From: Janthinobacterium sp. ROICE36
Lineage (GTDB): Bacteria; Pseudomonadota; Gammaproteobacteria; Burkholderiales; Burkholderiaceae_D
NCBI RefSeq assembly: GCF_002869965.1
Contig: NZ_PEBS01000042.1
Span: 1-53,366, forward strand
Reading direction: 5' to 3'
Length of the DNA: 53,366 nt
The notes under the pieces were generated by a model. That model did no database searches. It saw only the letters and a list, made by a program, of their open reading frames with translations, and was not told the origin of the DNA. Both the position numbers and the translations under genes were made by a program. Shown piece by piece: positions 7,403 to 16,978 of the stretch (the stretch's first letter is position 1; each line of letters opens with the position of its first letter).

Positions 7403-9012
7403 GCGTTTCGCTCGCCAAAAATTCCTCGAAGCGTACCGTTATCGTCGAAGATCTTGATGGCACTACCGTAGATTTCGACGCGGCCACCTGTCGCTTTGCT
7501 GCGTAGCAGCCCAATCGTCCCTGTAGCGGCCACCAGTTCGCCTTTAAACGACCCGCCAGCTGCCGATAAGACACCCGAAAAAGTAGCATTCCCATTTACC
7601 ACAGTAAAGCCAGGCATGGCCACATAGCCACTGCTCCCCAACTCTACGTAGCCACCTGTTGCAGGGTTACCAAGTAGTAAGCCACGCTCACTGAGGTGAA
7701 AACCGATGCCGCCGTTGCTCGGCCAGCCATAAGCATTGCCGGGGTAGCCAACACCACCATGCAACGTCGTACCGTACAAGTCGCCCGCAGTCACATTCCC
7801 CAGGTTTGCACTGAATGCCGACAGTTTATCCACTGACAACGCCTTGGCCGCCACGGAGCCATCCACCAATAAATTGCCGTTCAGCACCGTGCCAAGCACC
7901 AGCCATGCGCCGTTATCAAAATACTTCGTCACCGCATGCGTGGCGTCGTACAGCGTGACGGTGTCGCGGTTGATCGGCGCGCCGTAGCCGGCGCGGCCCA
8001 GCTCATATACAGCCGAGGTATCCGACCAGGTCGAATAGCTGGGCGCCGTCACGGTGACGGTGCCACGCTGGCCAGTCGCCCCGTCGGCGGCCAGGCGCGC
8101 AGCGGCCGCCCATTCGCCTGGGGCGATGTCATCGGTGGCCGTGCGCGCAGCGGCCGTGGCACCTGAGGTGAACAGGTAGGCGCCGCCGGCAGTGGGCACT
8201 TGGGTCGACCAGCCGTTGTTCAGGCCCACCAGTGCGCCCGTGGCAAAAGTGAACGTGCATGCCGCGCTCGGCAGCGCCGGCGCGATGTTGGTGGCGCCAC
8301 GCTGGTAGATGCGCACGGGAGCTACGTTCAGGCCGTCCACGCCATTCGCGCCGTTGCTGCCATTTGCACCGGCAGCGCCATCTTTGGCCAGCTGCACCGC
8401 TCCCGCCCACTCATTAGCGGCAATATTGTCCGTGGCATTGCGCGAACTGGCAGAGGCCACACGCACGTACAGCGGCGCCGTGCCTGCCGGGATATTCTTC
8501 GACCAGCCGTTGGCCAAGTCGTTGCCGGCCGGCGTCGTGATGCTGGCCGTGGAAAAGGTGAAGATCACGTCACCCGGCGAATCGACAGGCGCCACGGCCG
8601 CGCGCTTGTAGGCGAAGGCTTGGCCCGTGTTCAAGCCAGCAAGGCCAGCGTCGCCATTGATGCCGTCGAATACCTTGCTGACCATGTAATTGGCGATGTA
8701 GTCAACACCGAATTCGCGGATGCGCGCCTGCACAAGGGACGTATCGGTGGTCATGGTGGCAAAATCGACCGTGGCCACATTGCCGTTGACGGTGATCTGC
8801 GTGCCAGCGGAGACTGAAAATACGATATCGCCCACCACGTTCACCGGCTTGGCGGTAATGGCAATCGAGCCGGGCGCGCCGGCGCCGGCGCTGTTCACGC
8901 GGAACACAGGCGTGCTGCCAGCCAGTAGGATCGCCTTGCCGTCCGCCGTCGTGCTGAAACGCTCCGCCGTCGCCTGCAGCAGCGTATCTCGCGCACCGCC
9001 GATGGCCGTCAT
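7399..9012 (-). CDS. Central tail fibre, J-like C-terminal region
   Basis: This encodes 537 residues from the ATG at 9012, chosen because it overlaps the preceding stop as ATGA; an upstream in-frame start at 9048 is less likely. Two modules of about 85 residues are repeated (about 115-210 and 220-305). Each has an aromatic start, then FTF, then NGWS, then ATD-NIA/DIA and a final EWA. A short collagen-like Gly-X-Y run (AGANGSNGANGVDG) joins them. Further on, GNLLVDGSVAAKALSVDKLS resembles the segment found near the end of lambda J-type fibre proteins. It should form a trimeric fibre at the tail tip that contacts the host surface. Confidence 0.7.
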   Translation of the reverse strand: MTAIGGARDTLLQATAERFSTTADGKAILLAGSTPVFRVNSAGAGAPGSIAITAKPVNVVGDIVFSVSAGTQITVNGNVATVDFATMTTDTSLVQARIREFGVDYIANYMVSKVFDGINGDAGLAGLNTGQAFAYKRAAVAPVDSPGDVIFTFSTASITTPAGNDLANGWSKNIPAGTAPLYVRVASASSRNATDNIAANEWAGAVQLAKDGAAGANGSNGANGVDGLNVAPVRIYQRGATNIAPALPSAACTFTFATGALVGLNNGWSTQVPTAGGAYLFTSGATAAARTATDDIAPGEWAAAARLAADGATGQRGTVTVTAPSYSTWSDTSAVYELGRAGYGAPINRDTVTLYDATHAVTKYFDNGAWLVLGTVLNGNLLVDGSVAAKALSVDKLSAFSANLGNVTAGDLYGTTLHGGVGYPGNAYGWPSNGGIGFHLSERGLLLGNPATGGYVELGSSGYVAMPGFTVVNGNATFSGVLSAAGGSFKGELVAATGTIGLLRSKATGGRVEIYGSAIKIFDDNGTLRGIFGERNA

Positions 9013-10478
9013 ACCAGCACTCCCACCGTCACGCGCCCGGCCAGCCATTGGTGCGACAGCAGCACCACCACACCAGGCACGCCGTCCTGCAGCCCGAAGC
9101 GATCATCGCGCAGCACCACGGGCTGCCCCAGTTCCAGCATCATCATCTCAGGTTCTCCGTCAAATTCGTAAATCGTGCGCTGCACCTTGTACAGAGCCAG
9201 GCGGCGCGCCGCTTCCGCTTGCGCGTCTGCGTTGGTTTTGAGGCAGGTTTCGATCTGCGGCGGGTCGTCCGTCAGCCGGTATCGTGCCTTGACCACGGCA
9301 TCGACAGCGGTTTCCGTCAGCCACTCCGTCGCATACAGGTCGGCATGCTCGGCCGGGATGCTGGTGGTCAGACTGGCCTGCAGCGTGTAATTGCGGTCGA
9401 AGGCGATCTTGACGGCCGCCACCACCGGCAGGCGCTGTACCGGGCGCAAGGAATCGAGTTTCATGTGTTCGGGGCCAATCTGCACCGGCACGCCGGCGGC
9501 GGGCAGCGCGATCTGCACCAGGCGCAGCTGGCCAGTGCGCGACATCAGCGCCTGGGCGCCCACGCTGGCCGCCAGCTGCTGGATGGCCTGCGCCTGGTTC
9601 GTCCGGTCCGCAACGTACAGGCCCACCAACTGCGGGTGGGCGGCATCGAAGGCGGCCAGATTGTCCAGGTCGAGGTCGGCCAGCGTGAATCGATCCGAGG
9701 CCTTGCCGTAGGCGGTGGCGATGCGCTGCACTAGCGGGGCGATGCGCGGTGCGTAGCCGCCACCTTTGTCGCCCTGCACACTGACTGTGATCGTGGTGGA
9801 AAACGGATCGGTGGTCAGGTTGAAGCGGCCCGCCTGGTCATTCAAAGCCACGGCAATCGGCTTGCCGTTGGTGCGCACCTCGAAACTCGACTCCACCGCG
9901 CCCAGGAAGCCATACTCCAGCGTGGCAGGATTGGTCAGCAGCGGCGTGACGTTGTGGCATTCGCCGAACGGGATCGGAAGCGTCGCGTCCTTGTTTGGCG
10001 TGGTACCGCCCAGCTTTGCCTCGGCAATAGGCGCGTCCAGACGCTGCAGCTTGTCCCGCAAGGACAGGTTGAGCGTTTCGCGGCTCGCACTGGCGATGTC
10101 GGCAATGATGCCGTCGAACACCAGGCGAAAATCGGCGCGCGGCCAGCGCGGATCGCCGGCCCAGGCCTTGATCGGCCGATTGCGCCACACGTCGCCGAGC
10201 CAGCCGTCGAGAGCACCGTCAGCGTTGCCAAGCTCGATATCGCCGCCCGACAGCCCCGCCTCGCCAGTCAGGCTGACCTGCTCGGTGAAAGCCAGGCCGC
10301 CGGTGGCCAGCGGCAGATACACGGTGTTGGCCGGTACCTCCGTTGGACCTGTGACATACGGCCGCGAGGCAATGTAGCGTGTCACCTCGCTGCCGGCGAC
10401 GTTTACCTGGGCCTCGATCAGCACCATGCGAATGGCCAGCGGGCTCTTTAGCCATTCAAGAAACTGCACATCGGTCAT
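9009..10478 (-). CDS. Tail protein, baseplate hub candidate
   Basis: This encodes 489 residues, starting by ATGA overlap with the end of the tape measure gene. Order (tape measure, this protein, fibre) is where siphophages keep distal tail and hub proteins. The N-terminal half is beta-rich (SGGDIELGNADGALDGWLGD; FRLVFDGIIADI). The middle has a helical, Ala/Gln-rich part (ADRTNQAQAIQQLAASVGAQ), as seen in hub proteins that process or bind the tail tip. I see no peptidase motif. The specific role is inferred from context. Confidence 0.6.
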   Translation of the reverse strand: MTDVQFLEWLKSPLAIRMVLIEAQVNVAGSEVTRYIASRPYVTGPTEVPANTVYLPLATGGLAFTEQVSLTGEAGLSGGDIELGNADGALDGWLGDVWRNRPIKAWAGDPRWPRADFRLVFDGIIADIASASRETLNLSLRDKLQRLDAPIAEAKLGGTTPNKDATLPIPFGECHNVTPLLTNPATLEYGFLGAVESSFEVRTNGKPIAVALNDQAGRFNLTTDPFSTTITVSVQGDKGGGYAPRIAPLVQRIATAYGKASDRFTLADLDLDNLAAFDAAHPQLVGLYVADRTNQAQAIQQLAASVGAQALMSRTGQLRLVQIALPAAGVPVQIGPEHMKLDSLRPVQRLPVVAAVKIAFDRNYTLQASLTTSIPAEHADLYATEWLTETAVDAVVKARYRLTDDPPQIETCLKTNADAQAEAARRLALYKVQRTIYEFDGEPEMMMLELGQPVVLRDDRFGLQDGVPGVVVLLSHQWLAGRVTVGVLV

Positions 10479-13400
10479 TGCGAGTACTCCACTTGTTTCG
10501 CCCAGGCAGATGCCTTGGCAGATTTATCAACACCGGCCACAACCGTTTTTGCTGCTTTGTCGTTCGATTCGACTGTAGCCTGGACCACGGCGCCGGTTTG
10601 CTTGCTCTGGTCGGCTCGATGCGCAGCCACTTCCGCGCGTAGCAGCTTAATTTCCGCCACCAGCGCATCGGTGTTGCCGCCGCCCTGACTTGGCGCGCCG
10701 CCGAAATAGCGCCGCATGGCTGCCGCCGCTTGCGCGTCCACCACCACTTCACCGCGGTGAAGCTCGGCCGCATAGCCGTCAAACGGCACGTTGGCCAGGC
10801 CGCCAGCATGGGAGCCGTCGAACTGCACGCCCAGCCCGGTCGCCGTGCCCATCGCCGCCTGCAGGTTGGCGATGGCCTGCGCCACCGTCAGCACGCTGTC
10901 GTTGATGGTGATCAGGCCCGATACCTGGGCCTTGAGGGCATCCAGGCTGGCCTGCTGCACGTCGACCTGGGCCGAGGCCCATTTCAACGCCTCGTTGTTG
11001 GCAGCCACCACGCGGGCGTAATCTGCCGCATAGCGGGCATCCGAGGCGTTGACCACCTGCGATGCCGTCAGGAAAGCCTGCTCGGCTGCCGACAGGCCGG
11101 ACTGCGCCGTCGTGTCGCCGGCATTGGCCGCTGCCAGGGTCTTCTCGAACTGCGCGCGCGCCTCGGCGTACTTCTGCTCCGGCGTCAGGATGGACTGGTT
11201 GCCCAGGGCCATGCTGGCGTTCAGGCCGTTGAGCGTGGTCACCCACGACTTCGACTTGTCGAGCGCAGCCTTGGCGGCAGTCGATTCGGTCTCGTAGGCC
11301 TTGGCCAGCGCATCCTTGGCCGAAACAACAGCCTTGGCCGCCTGCACCTGGTCGAACAGCGCGCGATTGACGGCGGCGATGCTGGAGCGCTGGATGGCCA
11401 GCAGTTCCGTTTCGCTTTTCGTCAATTCGTTCAGCTGCTGCTGCAGGTCACGGTGCTCGCTGGCGATTTCACTGGCAGTTTTTGCCACTGCGGCAAACTC
11501 GCCAGTGGCCGCCGCCAGCTCAGCAGCGTAATCGGCAGCCTTCTTGAACGGCTCGGCAATGGCGATCAGCTGCGCATACATGGCCTGGCCAGCGGCCGTG
11601 TTCAAGTCCTGCGCCAGCACCAGGGCCTTGAACTGCTCACTGGTCGTTACGCCGGATTGACCCAGGGCGGCCATGGCCTGCTGTACCGATTTGGTAATCG
11701 GCGCCATCTGCTCGGCCTCGCTCAGGAAGTTCTGCACGAAATAGCTGGTGCCACTGGTCAGCTTGTCCAGACCGCCAGTTGCGGCAATCAGGCCTTCGCT
11801 GAGCGCGACGGCGCCCAGGCCCGTCGTGCTGAACGACTTGCCCAGCACGGCCAGCACATCGGACACCTGCATGTAGTCGTTGGTGACGCGCACCAGCGTT
11901 TCCAGATAGCCTTCGCCGACAGCCTGGTATTGCTGCAGGCCGCCCACGCCGAACTTGGCCATGTCGTCGCCCATCTTTGAAAACGCGGTTTCCAGCGCTT
12001 TCTGCTGCTCTTCGCCCGTCAGCCCTTTCAGGCTGATCTTGCCAAGATCGACGACGAAAGTATTCAATTTGGCATTAAAAACATCGCCGCCCATGCCCAA
12101 CGCATCCGCTGCACTGCGGATCGTATTGCCCATGCTGCTGATGATCATGCTGAACTGCTGGTTCATCTCTTCCGACAGCGCGGAAGTTCGGGTGCTGTCT
12201 TTGTCGCTATAGCTGATTCCGAAAGCCTTTTTCTTCGTATTGACATCAGCGTATGCCTGGGCAGTGAAGCCCAACGCATCCACATTCCCCAGCGACATGG
12301 CCTTGCCGGTAATGCCCTGATCTTTGATGGAAGTGGAAGTGTTGAACAGTTTCGACACCACACCGCCCAGCACAGCCCCAAGCACGGCGCCAACGGCCAG
12401 ACCCAGCGGACCTCCAATGGCGGCCATGCCCATGCCCAGGTATGTGCCAAGCGCTGCGCCACCAATTCCGCCAGCAGCAACACCAGCGACGGTACCCAGG
12501 GTGCCGCCCAGCACTTTGGTGCCAGTCTGCACACCAGCTGCCGCACCGCCGCCTTCGGCCGTCACACCCAAGCGCGCCAGCAGGTTGCCCAGGTTGCCGA
12601 TGCCCGCCACCATCTGCTTGAGCGAGGCGTCCATCGAAATGGTATGCACCAGGCCCAGCCCTGAATTCTTTTCCATGATGGCCAGGCTATGGGCAATCGA
12701 TTCCGATTTCGCGGATGAGTCGCCCAGGATGGATCCGGTACCGGTGGCGGCTTGGCGGTCCTTGGCGGTCGTGTCGGAACTGCCTCCACCAGATACCGCA
12801 AAACCGAGCGCCGCCATCGCAGCCGCCATTGCGGCCATGCGAACCCATGCGCTGTAAGGATCACCTTGCGCCTGGGTGGCCACGGCCACTGCCGCAGCGG
12901 ATGTGCCCTTGACAGTGTCGGCTGCCAACTGGGTTGCAACGCCCGCCTGAACTGCCCCTGCTTTCATGGCCTCGCCGGCCACGGTCGCGGTCGTCACAGT
13001 TGTCACGCCGAACAGTTTTTGCACCATCGACTCGACGGCCATCGCCATCTCCACGGCACGGTAAGCCTTCTCGGCGCCTTCCATTACCTTATAGCCGGCA
13101 CTGTTTTCCTTAAAAAATCCCTTCGCGGCGCTGGCCATGTCGCCATACGACTTGATCTGCGCCTGCGCACCCTGCTGGGCCGCAGCGGCCTGGGCCTTTG
13201 CGACTTTGGTCGGATCACCATGCGCATCTTTAGTAGCGGCGGCCAACTGGGCAGCGATTGCCTGCTGCTGCACGGCATAACCAGACAATGCCGTCGTCAG
13301 TCCACCTATCGCAGTGCCGACCGCGCCGAACGACGCCGCCATGCCTTGCGCTGCCGACTTCGTTGCGGTGTCGACAGCCGTCAGGATGTCCAGCAGCTCC

Positions 13401-16033
13401 TTGGCCTTGGCAACGTCGCCGCCCTGCTCTTGCGTCGAAGCCTTGCCTTGCACGATGCCAAGGCGTTTCATCGCTTCGATCTTGCGATTGATGCCATCGA
13501 TAACCTTTTCATTGCCCTCGAAACTTGCAAGAGCAGCTTTTTGCTCTTCAAGGTCAGCGACTGCCAAAGCGGTCTTTTGCGCCGGCAACAAGCCGTAGGT
13601 GCGAATTTGCTCCTCAACAGCGGCCACCTGGGCATTAATGGCCGCGATTTCCTTGTTTGCAGCATCTGATGCGGCGGTGGCGATGGCCGCCTGGCGCAGG
13701 CGCTCCTCTTCGTCCCGACGGAAACTCTCGTCAAAGAAGGCTTTCTCAGTCGCATCAAGCTTACCGATGATTGCTTCAGATTCTTTTCGGTGCGTCTCTT
13801 CCTCCGCAGTTGTGGCGTTCTTGTGCTTTGCGAGCGCCGCAAGTTCGCTCTGGTACGCATCCACCTCAGCTTGATAGGTGGCAGCAGCATAAGCGCGCTT
13901 GTTCTCGTAGGACTGCTCTGCAGACAATTCGCCGGCTTTCAGGTACAGATCGTCCAACTTGCCCAAAGCATCATTCTGGCGCTTCACCTCGGCCGCTTCG
14001 CGTTCATAGCCTTTGATTTGAGCTGCCAGCCGAGTGTTTTCAGGTTGGTCAGCTTTTGGCTTGAGCTCACGACCTTCGGTGTCGCGGTAGTTTGGCTTGC
14101 CTTCGTAGATTTCCTTGTAAAGCTTGGTCTGCGCTGCCTGTTGAATTTCCACGCTCTTATTGGTATTGGCAGTGAGCAACGCGGTAGATTTTTTGAGATA
14201 GTCCTCGTCGATCTTCAGTCGATCATCGGCATCGGCTTTCCGCTTGGCAGTGCGAGCCGCCTCGCGCTCAGTTGCAGCCTTGGCGAAACGATCAAAATGC
14301 CCATCCAGTTCGGCCTGATGTGTAACGTAGTCGACGTTCTCTTGTGAAAGCGCCGCTTTGCGCATCGACTCGATACGCTTTTCGCGTTCGTAGATTGCTT
14401 TGTCGCCCCATGCTCCACCAGCGTCGCTATTTGCCTTCGATTGCGCATCGAAGTCTGTGTTGATGTGATCCTGCGCGGTTTTGTGGTCGGTCCAACCTTT
14501 TAGCTTTTGAAAGGTCGTAACGGCGTTGTCAACGGTATTTCCGATACTCGAGAAAATCCGGGTGAGGCTATGCCCCCACTCTTCCAAATCGTTGTTTTTC
14601 GACAGTGCCGTAATCTCTTTATTGGAATTTTTCAGGTGGTCGGTAAGCGCCATGACGCCGATGGTCAGGACCTCGTTAAAAGTCTCGCCGAACGTGGTCT
14701 TGAAATCCTGAGTGTATCGCTGCATGGACAAAATCTGCTTACCAGCCGTGTCCATACTTTTCTCGTACACATCATTAATATCAACCCCGCGCTGAAACAC
14801 GGCGATCCGGCGCGCCTCGACGCGCTCGTTCTCGCTTAATTCCTTTGTTGTTTTCCCGAGAGAGTCCGCCATTTCGCGATAGGCGGATTGCAGGTTCACG
14901 TTGATGCCGATATTCCGCAGAATAAGCACGTTGCCGCGCGCGATGCCGTTGACCAGCCGATCAAATGCCTCGCTCGAATTCATGTGCCCAATCACTGCGG
15001 CGTTCTGTGCAATGCGTGCCAATTCGCTGGCGTGCCGCAGATCGACGTGCGCCTGCACCAATTTCACAGCCGCCTCGCGCGATTCGATCATGGTGATGCC
15101 TTGGCGCGCGATGCCTTGCGATGCCGTATCCATCTGCGTCTTCGTATAGCCGGCATTGCGGCCGACTACCTCCATGACCACACCCAGAGTCTCGTAGCGG
15201 GCCGCCATCATCGCAGCATCTTTGATGTATTCACCAACCTTCAACGCTGCATACGCCGCGCCAAGCATTTTGAGTCCATCAGCGAGAACGCCGGACGAGC
15301 GGGCCGCATCCTCTTTTGCCTTGGCGGCGGCTTTGAGCGCATCCTCATGCGCCTTGATGGTCGCAATTGCTCGCTGCGTTTCCTGGGTAACACCCATCTG
15401 CGCAGCCTGGTAGGCCAGCAGCTGTGTGCGACTCATGCCAATCGTGGCCGCCTGTTCGCGCATGCGCTCGATCAGTTGCTGCTGGCCCAGCGTCAGTTGC
15501 GTGGTCGAGCCACCCAGCGCCGTCGTGGCCTGCGCTGCCTGGCGCGCCTGCTCCGCCTGGGCACGCATGATTTTGGACGCGTCATCCATCTGGCCATTGC
15601 TGATGGCTGCACGTTGGCCGGTGCGGGCAGTTGCATCACCCAGGCTTTCGACGCTTTTTGCGGCGTCGCTACCACGGCGCCACACACCAGCCGATGCAGC
15701 GGTAAAGCTGTCCAGCGCGCCAGCCCCCTCCACCGACGTCGAGCGCACGCGCACGGCTGCCGCGCTCAACGAATCAACGGACGTGGTTGCTCCAGCCACT
15801 TTTGGCGCGACCCGTGCACCGGCATCACCCAGCGCATCGACAGCCGCCGCACCTTCAGTGGCCTTGGCCTTGGCACCAGCGCTGGCCTCGCCCAACTTGT
15901 CGACAGCTGCAGTGGCACCAGCAGTCTTTTGCTCGACGCGCACCGCTGCCTCACCGAGAGAATCCAGGGCTTTGCTGCCATCGACCACTTGGCGCGTATC
16001 GATGGAAAGTCCAAGTTGGGCGATATCTGGCAT
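10475..16033 (-). CDS. Tape measure protein
   Basis: This encodes 1852 residues, by far the longest gene, starting after an AAGGAA ribosome site. Residues about 20-125 carry several copies of an approximately 20-residue Ala/Val repeat (for example AAVDKLGEASAGAKAKA and AAVDALGDAGARVAPKV). Long helical stretches follow, with a Gly/Ala-rich hydrophobic segment near 1200-1260 (GGIGGAALGTYLGMGMAAIG) that may insert in the host membrane. The C-terminus has the common HAGGLANVPFDGYAAELHRG motif. Tape measure proteins set tail length and pass DNA into the cell. At the usual rough scale of 0.15 nm per residue this predicts a tail near 280 nm, long for a siphophage. Confidence 0.93.
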   Translation of the reverse strand: MPDIAQLGLSIDTRQVVDGSKALDSLGEAAVRVEQKTAGATAAVDKLGEASAGAKAKATEGAAAVDALGDAGARVAPKVAGATTSVDSLSAAAVRVRSTSVEGAGALDSFTAASAGVWRRGSDAAKSVESLGDATARTGQRAAISNGQMDDASKIMRAQAEQARQAAQATTALGGSTTQLTLGQQQLIERMREQAATIGMSRTQLLAYQAAQMGVTQETQRAIATIKAHEDALKAAAKAKEDAARSSGVLADGLKMLGAAYAALKVGEYIKDAAMMAARYETLGVVMEVVGRNAGYTKTQMDTASQGIARQGITMIESREAAVKLVQAHVDLRHASELARIAQNAAVIGHMNSSEAFDRLVNGIARGNVLILRNIGINVNLQSAYREMADSLGKTTKELSENERVEARRIAVFQRGVDINDVYEKSMDTAGKQILSMQRYTQDFKTTFGETFNEVLTIGVMALTDHLKNSNKEITALSKNNDLEEWGHSLTRIFSSIGNTVDNAVTTFQKLKGWTDHKTAQDHINTDFDAQSKANSDAGGAWGDKAIYEREKRIESMRKAALSQENVDYVTHQAELDGHFDRFAKAATEREAARTAKRKADADDRLKIDEDYLKKSTALLTANTNKSVEIQQAAQTKLYKEIYEGKPNYRDTEGRELKPKADQPENTRLAAQIKGYEREAAEVKRQNDALGKLDDLYLKAGELSAEQSYENKRAYAAATYQAEVDAYQSELAALAKHKNATTAEEETHRKESEAIIGKLDATEKAFFDESFRRDEEERLRQAAIATAASDAANKEIAAINAQVAAVEEQIRTYGLLPAQKTALAVADLEEQKAALASFEGNEKVIDGINRKIEAMKRLGIVQGKASTQEQGGDVAKAKELLDILTAVDTATKSAAQGMAASFGAVGTAIGGLTTALSGYAVQQQAIAAQLAAATKDAHGDPTKVAKAQAAAAQQGAQAQIKSYGDMASAAKGFFKENSAGYKVMEGAEKAYRAVEMAMAVESMVQKLFGVTTVTTATVAGEAMKAGAVQAGVATQLAADTVKGTSAAAVAVATQAQGDPYSAWVRMAAMAAAMAALGFAVSGGGSSDTTAKDRQAATGTGSILGDSSAKSESIAHSLAIMEKNSGLGLVHTISMDASLKQMVAGIGNLGNLLARLGVTAEGGGAAAGVQTGTKVLGGTLGTVAGVAAGGIGGAALGTYLGMGMAAIGGPLGLAVGAVLGAVLGGVVSKLFNTSTSIKDQGITGKAMSLGNVDALGFTAQAYADVNTKKKAFGISYSDKDSTRTSALSEEMNQQFSMIISSMGNTIRSAADALGMGGDVFNAKLNTFVVDLGKISLKGLTGEEQQKALETAFSKMGDDMAKFGVGGLQQYQAVGEGYLETLVRVTNDYMQVSDVLAVLGKSFSTTGLGAVALSEGLIAATGGLDKLTSGTSYFVQNFLSEAEQMAPITKSVQQAMAALGQSGVTTSEQFKALVLAQDLNTAAGQAMYAQLIAIAEPFKKAADYAAELAAATGEFAAVAKTASEIASEHRDLQQQLNELTKSETELLAIQRSSIAAVNRALFDQVQAAKAVVSAKDALAKAYETESTAAKAALDKSKSWVTTLNGLNASMALGNQSILTPEQKYAEARAQFEKTLAAANAGDTTAQSGLSAAEQAFLTASQVVNASDARYAADYARVVAANNEALKWASAQVDVQQASLDALKAQVSGLITINDSVLTVAQAIANLQAAMGTATGLGVQFDGSHAGGLANVPFDGYAAELHRGEVVVDAQAAAAMRRYFGGAPSQGGGNTDALVAEIKLLRAEVAAHRADQSKQTGAVVQATVESNDKAAKTVVAGVDKSAKASAWAKQVEYSQ

Positions 16034-16390
16034 TTATGTTTCCTTCTTGTTTTGATGGTGCATAAAAAGCACGTCAAGGCGGTCAATTACACACTCTTCG
16101 AACGGATCGAAGCGGACACCATGGCGCGCCTGCCAGGCCAATATCTCGGCACTGGTCAGCGAGTTCACGGCCATGCCGCATTGGCGTTTCTGGTTCAGCT
16201 GGGTGAACCAGGTCCAGATATAGGCCAACTCGGGCGGCAGTTGCGGCACCGCCGGTGCCTCGGGCGCCCGATAAAGCGGGTTCTGCCGGGCGGTATCCAG
16301 GTGATCGCCCTTGGCGTTACCATCGCCTGCAGCTGCCGCGCGATCAAATAGGTGATCGGCATACAGCAGCAGGGCCTGGGTTAGACCTTC
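16034..16390 (-). CDS. Tail assembly chaperone extension, made by -1 frameshift
   Basis: This frame is open from the slippery site at 16396-16390 to 16034 (about 118 residues) and has no good start of its own before a GTG at 16249. It reads on directly in the -1 frame from the upstream chaperone, giving a fusion of about 273 residues. The second half (PQLPPELAYIWTWFTQLNQK, then AVNSLTSAEILAWQARHGV) resembles the C-terminal partner of tail chaperones. In lambda, gpG and gpGT made this way coat the tape measure during tail assembly. Position immediately before the tape measure gene is exactly as expected. Confidence 0.75.
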   Translation of the reverse strand, partial: EGLTQALLLYADHLFDRAAAAGDGNAKGDHLDTARQNPLYRAPEAPAVPQLPPELAYIWTWFTQLNQKRQCGMAVNSLTSAEILAWQARHGVRFDPFEECVIDRLDVLFMHHQNKKET

Positions 16391-16854
16391 AAAAAATTGG
16401 CGTCGTTTTCCAGGGCGGTCGTCACGCGGTCTTGCCAGGTCGGGTACTTGTCGAACGCCGCGGCGATCATGCCCTTGTCGAAGGCGACGGGCGCGCCGTT
16501 GCTGGTGAAGCCGTACCAGTCGACAGCCACGGCCAGCGCCAGGCGCTTCTGGTTGTCATCGATGACGTTCACCAGCTGATCTGCGCCTTCGTCGGTGGAG
16601 GCGTCGATGGCCGTTTTGCGCTTGGCCGACTTTTTGTAACCCTCGGCGCGCACGGCGTGGCTTTCCTTGCGGTACTCGTCGGAGTTCTTACCGACAATCT
16701 TGATGCCGGCCACGGGCTCGCCGTCGGCGTCGAAGATCACGGGCACATCGAAGGTCACGCGCGCGGCAGGCGCTGACAGGTTGGCGATGTCGAAGCCGGC
16801 GACGGCGATGGCTTGAGCGGCGTTCAGGACTGCAGGTGCCTGGGTGGTATTCAT
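16381..16854 (-). CDS. Tail assembly chaperone
   Basis: This encodes 157 residues from the ATG at 16854, preceded by AAAGG; an upstream in-frame ATG at 16908 lies in the leader and is rejected. It is a soluble, Ala/Asp/Lys-rich protein (FDVPVIFDADGEPVAGIKIV; KKSAKRKTAIDASTDEG). The gene lies between the tail tube and tape measure genes, where the gpG-type chaperone is encoded in siphophages. Its end, AAT TTT TTG AAG GTC TAA, carries a -1 slippery heptamer, so a minority of ribosomes should continue into the next frame. Confidence 0.75.
   Translation of the reverse strand: MNTTQAPAVLNAAQAIAVAGFDIANLSAPAARVTFDVPVIFDADGEPVAGIKIVGKNSDEYRKESHAVRAEGYKKSAKRKTAIDASTDEGADQLVNVIDDNQKRLALAVAVDWYGFTSNGAPVAFDKGMIAAAFDKYPTWQDRVTTALENDANFLKV
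16390..16396 (-). promoter_or_regulatory. -1 ribosomal frameshift site, T TTT TTG
   Basis: The heptamer has the X XXY YYZ form in the correct register (codons TTT TTG preceded by T) three codons before the stop at 16381. After a one-base slip the frame GAA GGT CTA ACC stays open for 118 codons. I did not find a clear downstream pseudoknot by eye. Confidence 0.75.
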
Positions 16855-16950
16855 GGATAGTGCCTTTCGTGGGTTGTGACAAGTGCCCGTGCCGGCCGCC
16901 GCGCCCACGAAGGCGACAGCGACCGGTCGGTGCTTGGGTTGGCTTGCACC

Positions 16951-16978
16951 AAAAAGAAAACCCGGCGCAGGGCCGGGT
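16951..16978 (-). terminator. Rho-independent terminator after BRO gene
   Basis: On the minus strand CCCGGC, five bases and GCCGGG are followed by TTTTCTTTTT. The stem begins directly after the stop of the BRO-type gene and stands before the tail chaperone gene. Confidence 0.85.

Noticed and set aside
10456..10809. Frame overlapping the tape measure end
   Set aside because: It is Trp/Arg-rich out-of-frame translation of the tape measure C-terminus.
13084..13278. Separate small genes inside the tape measure region
   Set aside because: They are short shadow frames without start signals.
11955..15700. Long plus-strand frames opposite the tape measure gene
   Set aside because: They are Arg/Leu/Cys-rich shadows of the repetitive, high-GC tape measure gene with no ribosome sites or domain patterns.
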